Part shown: positions 27,421 through 33,591 of the stretch, in pieces
Position numbering within the stretch: position 1 is the first letter of the stretch
How the letters are laid out: every line of letters starts with the position of its first letter
Assembly (NCBI RefSeq): GCF_000750635.1
Contig: NZ_CCDM010000009.1
Coordinates: 78,519-142,518 of the forward strand
Reading direction: 5' to 3'
Origin: Oceanobacillus jeddahensis
GTDB lineage: Bacteria; Bacillota; Bacilli; Bacillales; Amphibacillaceae
Length of the DNA: 64,000 nt
Program-made: the position numbers and the translations under genes
The notes under the pieces: model-generated
The model's input: only the letters and a program-made list of their open reading frames with translations
Databases searched by the model: none
What the model was told of the DNA's origin: nothing

Positions 27421-28620
27421 ATGAGCAGACCAAGTAAGAGCCAGTGGATATATAGAATTAGTTCGCTCTTATCGCTAATTTTTATGTTGTTTTTTATTTC
27501 CCCTTCCTTTATCCACGCAGAAACTTCCATGCAAGGGTATAAAGAGGTATTTCATGACCATCCAATCATTCCTTTTTTTAATAATGAAGAAAGTACAAAT
27601 AATGAGGATGAAAAAGATAAAGAACAATATCAACGTTTAGAAGATGTAAGAGTAGTGCCAGGTGGACAATCCATCGGAGTGCAGTTAGAGACAAAAGGAG
27701 TTCTGGTTGTTGGCCACCATCAGGTAAAAGCATCAGAAGGAGCAAAATCTCCGGGGGAAGCTGCTAAAATAAATGTTGGCGATACAATTGTTGAAATAAA
27801 CGGACAAAAAATCAATCATATGACAGATATTAAACCAATTGTGGATCATAGTGGCAAAGAAAACAAAAAACTGCAAGTTAAACTGAAACGCGGAAATGAA
27901 TTTATTGAAACGAACTTACAGCCAATTTTTGATAAGAAAGAAAATGCGTATAAAATTGGCTTATATATCAGAGATACAGCTGCTGGAATTGGAACCATGA
28001 CATTTTATGATCCAGAAACAGGCAGATACGGTGCTTTAGGGCATGTTATTTCGGATATGGATACAAAAAAACCGATTGATATCAAACAAGGTTCCATTAT
28101 TCATTCATCTGTAACATCCATTGAAAAGGGAGATAATGGTTTGCCAGGAGAAAAGCAAGCTTCCTTTCAAACACAAGAAAAAAGAATTGGTAACATCACA
28201 AGAAATACGGATTTTGGGATTTTTGGAAAATTGGAGAAAGAGGTTAATCATGAAAAATATGAAGAGACCTTTCCTGTCGCATTATCCCATGAGGTGAAAG
28301 AAGGTCCTGCGAAAATTCTGAACGTTGTTGATGAGGAAAAAATTGAAGAATTTGACATTGAAATTATTAGCAGTGTTCCTCAAAAATCAGCATCGACAAA
28401 AGGAATGGTTATTCAAATCACAGATCCGAAGTTGTTGGAATTAACGGGGGGGATCGTACAGGGAATGAGCGGCAGCCCAATTATTCAAAATGACAAGATT
28501 ATTGGTGCCGTAACGCACGTGTTTGTAAATGATCCTACTTCTGGCTATGGTGTTCATATTGAATGGATGCTTGAAGATGCCGGTATAATCCAACCAGAAG
28601 ATAATGAATCTGCGGCATAA
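27421..28620 (+). CDS. spoIVB: SpoIVB signalling serine peptidase
   Basis: A 399-residue forespore-secreted protease that triggers SpoIVFA/SpoIVFB processing of pro-SigK in the mother cell. An N-terminal signal/anchor (about residues 10-33), a PDZ domain (about 85-170) and the S55 peptidase domain with His208 (YGALGHVISD) and the nucleophile Ser in GMSGSP (about 350-352). A strong GAGGAGGA lies 8 nt before ATG. The recN-spoIVB-spo0A order is that of B. subtilis. Confidence 0.95.
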   Translation: MSRPSKSQWIYRISSLLSLIFMLFFISPSFIHAETSMQGYKEVFHDHPIIPFFNNEESTNNEDEKDKEQYQRLEDVRVVPGGQSIGVQLETKGVLVVGHHQVKASEGAKSPGEAAKINVGDTIVEINGQKINHMTDIKPIVDHSGKENKKLQVKLKRGNEFIETNLQPIFDKKENAYKIGLYIRDTAAGIGTMTFYDPETGRYGALGHVISDMDTKKPIDIKQGSIIHSSVTSIEKGDNGLPGEKQASFQTQEKRIGNITRNTDFGIFGKLEKEVNHEKYEETFPVALSHEVKEGPAKILNVVDEEKIEEFDIEIISSVPQKSASTKGMVIQITDPKLLELTGGIVQGMSGSPIIQNDKIIGAVTHVFVNDPTSGYGVHIEWMLEDAGIIQPEDNESAA

Positions 28621-28682
28621 AGTTAAACTTCATTTGATCGGGATCTTTTTATCCCTCTAATAAATGTTTGTGAAGCTGAGAT

Positions 28683-28726
28683 AAAAAATACTTGGAATGA
28701 TGTGTATATCATTCCAAGTATTTTTT
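28683..28726 (+). terminator. Strong intrinsic terminator after spoIVB
   Basis: Perfect 19-bp stem (28683-28701 with 28708-28726), 6-nt loop, T-run. It insulates spo0A. Confidence 0.94.
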
Positions 28727-28758
28727 ATTTTTGTGAAAAAAAACAAGCATATATCTGT

Positions 28759-28764
28759 TATAAT
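28759..28764 (+). promoter_or_regulatory. Candidate vegetative -10 element of spo0A
   Basis: A perfect TATAAT about 180 bp upstream of spo0A. No good -35 is seen at 16-18 nt, so the assignment rests on position and on the known distal vegetative promoter of B. subtilis spo0A. Confidence 0.4.
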
Positions 28765-28795
28765 GAAAACGGATACAATAAAGTTATAAAGAATT

Positions 28796-28850
28796 TGTCG
28801 AAGGTTGTTGAAAAATAAAGGAAAAAGGAGAATACTTAAGAAAATCGAAA
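28796..28850 (+). promoter_or_regulatory. 0A box and SigH-like promoter of spo0A
   Basis: TGTCGAA at 28796-28802 is an exact 0A box. Downstream, AAAGGAGAA (28824-28832), 11-nt spacer and ATCGAAA (28844-28850) fit the SigH pattern RnAGGAwWW-N11-RnnGAAT with one mismatch in the -10. This matches the autoregulated sporulation promoter known for B. subtilis spo0A. Confidence 0.65.
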
Positions 28851-28943
28851 TAAATCAAAAGTTTTTTTAATTTAAAGAGGATATTCTTATTTTTTGTAGA
28901 ATAAGTAATAGGTGCATTAAAAAGCAAAAGGGAGGATTTTTTA

Positions 28944-29726
28944 GTGAATAAAATATCAGTATGTTTTGTAGATGATAATCGTGAGCTAATTCAATTAATG
29001 GAGGACTTTTTTGGACAGCAAGAGGAAATTGAAGTGGTTGGGACTGCGTTAAACGGCAAGGATTGCATCTCTTTAATTGAGGAAAAGACACCAGACGTTC
29101 TGGTATTGGATATTATCATGCCACATATGGATGGCATTGCTGTATTAAATGAAATTAAAAAAATGGAATTAACTAAAAAACCGCATGTAATCATGCTGAC
29201 AGCTTTTGGCCAAGAAGAGGTAATGAAGAAAGCCGTTGATTTAGGAGCTTCTTATTTTATTTTAAAGCCATTTGATATTCAGAATTTGGCTGATCAAATA
29301 TTACAGGTACGGGGAACCAGTGCTCCAAGAGCGACGAATGTAACGAAAACGAATATAGATGATAAAAGGAAACAGGATTTGGAAGCAAATATAACAAATA
29401 TTATTCATGAAATAGGTGTACCTGCACATATTAAAGGATACATGTATTTAAGAGAAGCGATTACAATGGTTTATAATGATATTGATCTTTTGGGATCCAT
29501 TACGAAAGTGCTGTATCCTGATATTGCTAAAAAATTCAACACAACTGCTTCACGTGTAGAAAGAGCGATTCGTCATGCAATAGAAGTTGCCTGGAGCAGA
29601 GGAAATATTGACTCTATCTCCGCTTTATTTGGTTACACCATCAATATTTCCAAAGCAAAACCGACAAATAGCGAGTTTATTGCAATGGTGGCTGATCGGT
29701 TGAGATTGGAGCATAAGGTGTCCTAA
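28944..29726 (+). CDS. spo0A: Sporulation master response regulator Spo0A
   Basis: A 260-residue regulator with a receiver domain (Asp10, Asp11, phospho-acceptor Asp56, Lys108) and the Spo0A C-terminal DNA-binding domain ending SISALFGYTINISKAKPTN. Phosphorylated through the phosphorelay, it starts sporulation and represses abrB. GTG start after AAGGGAGGA. The upstream region has its own 0A box and a SigH-like promoter. Confidence 0.97.
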   Translation: MNKISVCFVDDNRELIQLMEDFFGQQEEIEVVGTALNGKDCISLIEEKTPDVLVLDIIMPHMDGIAVLNEIKKMELTKKPHVIMLTAFGQEEVMKKAVDLGASYFILKPFDIQNLADQILQVRGTSAPRATNVTKTNIDDKRKQDLEANITNIIHEIGVPAHIKGYMYLREAITMVYNDIDLLGSITKVLYPDIAKKFNTTASRVERAIRHAIEVAWSRGNIDSISALFGYTINISKAKPTNSEFIAMVADRLRLEHKVS

Positions 29727-30060
29727 TTGGTTAATTAAAGTATGGTGGGTTATATTTACTGGTCTGGTCTATCTCTTACTTTTTACTGATACAAAAATAA
29801 TTTATGTTAAATCAGTGAAAAATCTGAATAAATAAATTACATTAGAAGCAGGAGATTAAAACTTGTAACTGGATTAATTCGCTTTAGAACGCATATATTT
29901 CAAGGTATTATTTGATGAAAGGATTTATTATAATTTTGAATGAAGGCAAAATAATACTTAATAAAGTTGCTGATAATGGTTTGACATGAAGTTATCATTC
30001 GTTTAGTTTAAAGAAAACCTGTGATCACCTGTAAGATATTAGTAAGAAGTTAAATGCTAT
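29727..30060. other. Non-coding gap after spo0A; boundary of two conserved gene blocks
   Basis: 334 bp of AT-rich sequence. No gene, repeat or clear terminator seen. It lies between the yqh/yqi-type block (ending at spo0A) and the lexA-yne-type block, which are far apart in B. subtilis 168. Confidence 0.5.
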
Positions 30061-30324
30061 TTATCCGAGGATAAAAACAGCAATTTGATACCATAGGGCA
30101 AGAGCAATAACTAAAATAGCAGAGATCATTTTAATTAAATTGCCTTTAGAAAAATAGTTTTTACTTGGATAAACTTCCAGAAAAGTAAGAATCAATAAAA
30201 GTAAGGATAAAAATGGAAGTGTTAAATAGTCGGCAACTTTTGTTAAATAAAAAAGTCCTAATATAAAGCTGATAATTATGATTGGAAGATAGAGCCATCT
30301 TTTCTTTTTTAATATATCGGTCAT
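30061..30324 (-). CDS. Small integral membrane protein of unknown function
   Basis: An 87-residue protein with three hydrophobic segments (about residues 8-28, 33-48 and 63-85). Not recognised. ATG at 30322-30324 is chosen because a GAGGGG site precedes it; the reading frame is open for 15 more codons upstream without a better site. It lies downstream of lexA on the same strand but beyond a terminator. The size and hydrophobic pattern suggest a real gene, but no function can be given. Confidence 0.55.
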   Translation of the reverse strand: MTDILKKKRWLYLPIIIISFILGLFYLTKVADYLTLPFLSLLLLILTFLEVYPSKNYFSKGNLIKMISAILVIALALWYQIAVFILG

Positions 30325-30383
30325 TGTAATACACCCCTCTTGTCCTTTATACAAACGTATGAAGAACAAGCAAGTATTATGTT

Positions 30384-30432
30384 AAAAAGGTTAACAGACA
30401 CATTTTAGATGTGATATCTGTTAACCTTTTTT
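30384..30432 (-). terminator. Intrinsic terminator downstream of lexA
   Basis: A 15-bp stem (30384-30398 with 30417-30431), plus an inner CACAT/ATGTG stem; A and T runs at the base. Confidence 0.88.
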
Positions 30433-30499
30433 ATAAACAGCTATTTGCACATTTGAATAAGACATTATGCTCTGGCAAAGATATATTGATGATTATTGT

Positions 30500-31120
30500 T
30501 TAATGAATATTGCGGTATAGTCCGATAACCTTACCGAGGATGGATACATTTTCGTAATATAAAGGTTCCATTGTTGCATTTTCAGGCTGTAGGCGGAAAC
30601 GGTTTTTCTCTTTGAAAAATCGTTTAACAGTAGCTTCATCATCTTCTGTCATTGCCACAACAATATCTCCATTATCTGCAGAACTCTGTTGTTTAACAAT
30701 AACCATATCATTGTCTAAAATACCTGCCTCAATCATACTTTCTCCATCAATAACAAGTACAAAAAGATTTTCATCTGGCCCAGCCGTAGAGCTGGGAACT
30801 GGAATGAATTCTTCAATGTTTTCAATTGCAGTGATAGGAATTCCAGCTGTAACTTTTCCGATTACAGGAACATAGACGGCCTTATCTTTAGGTGCACTGT
30901 TTTCATTGCCGTATATAATCTCAATTGCACGGGGTTTAGTCGGGTCTCTCCGAATATACCCTTTGTTTTCTAATCGCTCCAAATGTCCGTGAACAGTAGA
31001 ACTTGAAGCTAATCCGACAGCCACTGCGATTTCACGTACGGAAGGCGGGTACCCTTTTTGTTCCACTTGATCTTTAATAAAGTCAAAAATCATCTGCTGT
31101 CTTTTTGATAGTTTTGTCAT
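30500..31120 (-). CDS. lexA: SOS repressor LexA
   Basis: A 206-residue repressor with an N-terminal winged helix and a C-terminal self-cleavage domain. Cleavage site Ala92-Gly93 (VTAGIP), catalytic Ser128 (GESMIEAG) and Lys166 (TVKRFF) are in place. RecA filaments stimulate self-cleavage after DNA damage. The ATG start lies after a GAGGGGAG site. It diverges from a 31-codon gene across a shared control region with LexA-type dyads. Confidence 0.97.
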   Translation of the reverse strand: MTKLSKRQQMIFDFIKDQVEQKGYPPSVREIAVAVGLASSSTVHGHLERLENKGYIRRDPTKPRAIEIIYGNENSAPKDKAVYVPVIGKVTAGIPITAIENIEEFIPVPSSTAGPDENLFVLVIDGESMIEAGILDNDMVIVKQQSSADNGDIVVAMTEDDEATVKRFFKEKNRFRLQPENATMEPLYYENVSILGKVIGLYRNIH

Positions 31121-31157
31121 GACTTACTCCCCTCTAGCATAGATATTTGTTATTCAT

Positions 31158-31196
31158 AGTATAGCATTTAACAAATTATTTTACAAACAAATGTTC
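31158..31196 (-). promoter_or_regulatory. lexA promoter with imperfect SOS box
   Basis: On the minus strand: TTGTAA (31181-31186), 17-nt spacer, TATACT (31158-31163). A dyad AAACAAATGTTC (31185-31196), one mismatch from GAAC-N4-GTTC, overlaps the -35, consistent with autorepression. Confidence 0.65.
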
Positions 31197-31204
31197 TAAA
31201 AGTA

Positions 31205-31252
31205 TTGACAGGAACAGTTGTTCTAAATATACTATAATAAGAACAACTGTTC
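31205..31252 (+). promoter_or_regulatory. SigA promoter with two LexA boxes driving the 31-codon gene
   Basis: TTGACA (31205-31210, perfect), 17-nt spacer, TATACT (31228-31233). Box 1 GAACAGTTGTTC (31212-31223) fills the spacer; box 2 GAACAACTGTTC (31241-31252) covers the start site and is the exact reverse complement of box 1. Tight SOS repression is expected. Confidence 0.85.
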
Positions 31253-31287
31253 CGGAACTTTATAAATTACTAAAGGGGAGTTTTAAT

Positions 31288-31383
31288 ATGTTTGAAAAAC
31301 TAATGAAGTCTGATGCATTTTATATTGTAGCTTTTATTATTGCGTTAATATTTTTATATACAATGATGGTTACGACGGTGTAA
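31288..31383 (+). CDS. 31-residue single-pass membrane peptide under SOS control (YneA position)
   Basis: A complete 31-codon frame from ATG 31288 to TAA 31381-31383, with GGGGAG 8 nt upstream. The peptide has a polar N-terminus (MFEKLMKSDAF), one hydrophobic helix of about 18 residues and a short TMMVTTV end. It sits exactly where yneA, the SOS cell-division inhibitor, stands in B. subtilis, but lacks any LysM domain. Caulobacter SidA shows that an SOS-induced peptide of about this size can block division, so a division-inhibitor role is plausible; this is inference. No homologue is recalled. Confidence 0.72.
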   Translation: MFEKLMKSDAFYIVAFIIALIFLYTMMVTTV

Positions 31384-31507
31384 GTTTTAAACTGAATAAC
31401 ATATTTTCCTGCTTATTTTATTAAACAGGTAAGCATACTCTTGACTTTGGCCGTCCGAGTAAATACGATTTGTGATGGAATCTATTTTCAAATAAGAATT
31501 TTTTAAG

Positions 31508-31597
31508 ATGAATATAAATATTGATATAGAAGCCGCCGCAGCAAATTTAGTGAGAAATGAAGCGGCGGGAGCGTTCATCATGCTTAACGATTTATGA
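31508..31597 (+). CDS. Possible 29-codon ORF of unknown function
   Basis: ATG 31508 to TGA 31595-31597, Ala-rich peptide (EAAAANLV in the middle). The ribosome site is weak (TTTTTTAAG). A TTGACT-17-TACGAT promoter-like pair lies at 31440-31468. Its stop codon coincides with the target duplication of the family B insertion, so the frame predates that insertion. It may be a chance frame; the overlapping 64-codon minus-strand frame has no ribosome site. Confidence 0.2.
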   Translation: MNINIDIEAAAANLVRNEAAGAFIMLNDL

Positions 31598-31601
31598 ATA
31601 A

Positions 31602-32318
31602 CTCAACTATCTCACCTAAAAATAAGCATATATATCTTGCTGTTTCAGGATTATCAAGTTCTTCTTTATTATGCTTGCTTTTTAGTTAAATCAGCTTTTT
31701 TTGAACGAATGATAGTGCATAGCTTCCGCTCCGGCCAACCACTCCGCTCTGATAGGATTCTACAGCGAATATAAGAAATAACATCCTGTTGGGTTGGACG
31801 AAATAGTTTCTCTATCGTTTGATGACACGATCATTCCGGTATTTCAAATGGATGGTTTAGCAGTTCGAATCAAAATAGCATGGATAATTAACAACAGGAA
31901 TAGCTTTCATGCACAGAAAGTAATCTGTTGGAACTTTTACCATGCAGCATAAAAAATATGTTCTGCCTAATCTACTTTTATTTGTTCAGCTATTCCACGT
32001 ATAGAACATTTAACTAGCGGAGGCGGACCGTTTTGACTCCTGTGGGATCAGCACGCTCTTCAGCTAACTTTTGCCAAGAAGAGCGCTTGGCAAAAGTTAG
32101 CTGAAGAGCGTGCCCCTAGGCAGACTAAAACCGCAACGTCCTGGGGGTGGGGCTGCGATTACTCGCCCCATCGAAAACATTTGTACGTCGGAAAGCAAAA
32201 CGGTCCGCCGCAGCGGTGCCTTACACTTTACCTTCTCACTTTTGTCATGATTTAGGGGAGAAACGATCAACTCCTGCTTCTATGGAAATGAAGTTTCTTA
32301 TTAGGTGCGAAAGTTGAG
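31602..32318. mobile_element. Family B element copy B-1 (~717 bp) with terminal inverted repeats and 7-bp target duplication
   Basis: Bounded by CTCAACTATCTCACCTAA and TTAGGTGCGAAAGTTGAG. TGAATAA is repeated exactly on both sides (31595-31601, 32319-32325). It holds a remnant of hairpin module B1 (31721-31750), a full B2 module (32014-32218) and a nested family A core (about 32132-32195). No transposase. It separates the SOS peptide gene from yneB. The rest of the 1,042-bp gap 31384-32425 holds the candidate short ORF and the yneB promoter. Confidence 0.82.
32051..32113. repeat. 28-bp perfect inverted repeat inside module B2
   Basis: Arms 32051-32078 and 32086-32113 are exact reverse complements around a 7-nt loop. 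In the other copies the right arm diverges (AAGTGGATCTTCAG). Confidence 0.9.
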
Positions 32319-32337
32319 TGAATAAGAACAAAAGATC

Positions 32338-32366
32338 TTGACAGGATAATCGCGACAGATTAGATT
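32338..32366 (+). promoter_or_regulatory. Candidate SigA promoter of yneB
   Basis: TTGACA (perfect, 32338-32343), 17-nt spacer, TAGATT (32361-32366). It lies between the mobile element and yneB. Confidence 0.6.
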
Positions 32367-32425
32367 ATTTAAAAAATACGATTTAAAATGTAGACAAGAA
32401 CCGTTTATAATTGGAGGACAAGACA

Positions 32426-33076
32426 TTGAGAACGATAATTTATTGTCGGGTAAGTACAGAAAAAGAAACACAAGAAACATCACTTCAAAGACAATATGAG
32501 GAATTAACAAGGCTAGCTGAAAACTTACATTTTACTGTAGTGGACTGTATTCAGGAAAAGGCCAGTGGCTATGACATAGATAGAGATGGTATATTTAAGC
32601 TTCTTGACTATTTTTCCCATCAAGAAGCTGATTGCCTTTGTATTCAAGATGAAACAAGGCTGGGGCGAGGAAATACAAAAATTGCTTTATTTCATCAGTT
32701 ACGAAAAATGAATGTTCCAATTTATACGATTACCCATGAAGGTGAACTTGAGCTGAATGAAGCGGATTCTATGGTATTAAATATTGTCGGTATAGTAGAA
32801 GAATATCAGCGTAAACTACATAATATGAAAATAAAACGAGGAATGCGCCGTGCTGTATTAAATGGATATAATCCACAAGAAAATTTAAATCATATCAATC
32901 AGTCTCCGGGAAGAGAACGCACTGAAATCCCAATTGAAGAGATTGTTCGATTACGACAAAATAAGTTAACGTTTCAAGAAATTACTACTGTTTTAAAAGG
33001 ACTCGGATTTAATGCATCAAAGGCAACCATCCATCGCCGCTATCAGGAATATATTAATTCCTTGAATGAAAATTAA
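32426..33076 (+). CDS. yneB: Serine site-specific recombinase (resolvase family) YneB
   Basis: A 216-residue small serine recombinase: catalytic domain beginning RTIIYCRVSTEKE (nucleophile Ser in RVS), arginines in DETRLGRG, and a C-terminal helix-turn-helix (FNASKATIHRRYQEY). In B. subtilis yneB is in the SOS operon yneA-yneB-ynzC; its substrate is not established. TTG 32426, 8 nt after GGAGG, is preferred to TTG 32411, which precedes that site. Here it is cut off from the SOS promoter by the 717-bp element and seems to have its own promoter. Confidence 0.9.
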   Translation: MRTIIYCRVSTEKETQETSLQRQYEELTRLAENLHFTVVDCIQEKASGYDIDRDGIFKLLDYFSHQEADCLCIQDETRLGRGNTKIALFHQLRKMNVPIYTITHEGELELNEADSMVLNIVGIVEEYQRKLHNMKIKRGMRRAVLNGYNPQENLNHINQSPGRERTEIPIEEIVRLRQNKLTFQEITTVLKGLGFNASKATIHRRYQEYINSLNEN

Positions 33077-33128
33077 TCGTGACGTAATATAGAGAAACAG
33101 GAAGGTTATTTTAATTCCTGTTTTTTTT

Positions 33129-33230
33129 ACGGAGAACCGCCTGTAAAACCCCCATTTCCAAATAAAGAGGGAGAATACATTTATTTAGGTGGGAGATAAC
33201 GGGCGCTAATTCCTTGAATCACTCAACTAA
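33129..33230. repeat. Family A repeat, copy A-5 (short form)
   Basis: ACGGAGAACCGCCTGTAAAA followed by the CCAAATAAA ... ATTTATTTAGG hairpin block and GAATCACTCAACTAA. It lies between yneB and ynzC. Confidence 0.72.
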
Positions 33231-33264
33231 TATGATTTTTTTCTAATAGAAGGAGGAACAAGCT

Positions 33265-33498
33265 ATGTTGTCTAAAGACAAATTAGATAGAATAAATGTG
33301 CTGGCTAATAAAGCAAAAAGTGAAGGGTTAACAGAAGAAGAAAAAAAAGAACAGCAAGAACTTCGTAAAGAATATCTGGCAAATGTACGGGGATCTTTCA
33401 AAAATCATTTAAAAGGGATGACAGTAATTGATCCAGAAGGTAATGATGTAACCCCACAAAAACTTCGTGATTACCAGGAGCGTAATAAGAAACATTAA
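33265..33498 (+). CDS. ynzC: YnzC/UPF0291 family small protein
   Basis: A 77-residue, highly charged helical-hairpin protein (two helices in the N-terminal half, GLTEEEKKEQQELR). Function unknown. In B. subtilis it is SOS-induced as the last gene of yneA-yneB-ynzC. GAAGGAGG ribosome site. A family A repeat separates it from yneB. Confidence 0.93.
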   Translation: MLSKDKLDRINVLANKAKSEGLTEEEKKEQQELRKEYLANVRGSFKNHLKGMTVIDPEGNDVTPQKLRDYQERNKKH

Positions 33499-33517
33499 TT
33501 CGTCACATTAACTTAGC

Positions 33518-33546
33518 TTGTATAGTATGGGATTTCATTATAAAAT
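33518..33546 (+). promoter_or_regulatory. Candidate SigA promoter of tkt
   Basis: TTGTAT (33518-33523), 17-nt spacer, TAAAAT (33541-33546), 45 bp before the start codon. Confidence 0.6.
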
Positions 33547-33591
33547 AGAATAAGGAATTGAATATGTTTTTGAAGTGGAAGGAGAAAAATA

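Noticed and set aside
27206..27424. 72-codon frame overlapping the spoIVB start
   Set aside because: No ribosome site, begins in the recN terminator and ends in the spoIVB ribosome site; composition unlike a real protein.
31387..31581. 64-codon minus-strand frame between the SOS peptide gene and the mobile element
   Set aside because: No ribosome site before its ATG codons and no recognisable domain beyond hydrophobic composition.
31602..32318. CRISPR or phage attachment site as explanation for the repeats
   Set aside because: Repeats are dispersed, not tandem with spacers, and have inverted ends; the adjacent yneB recombinase is a conserved housekeeping-position gene, not linked to the element.
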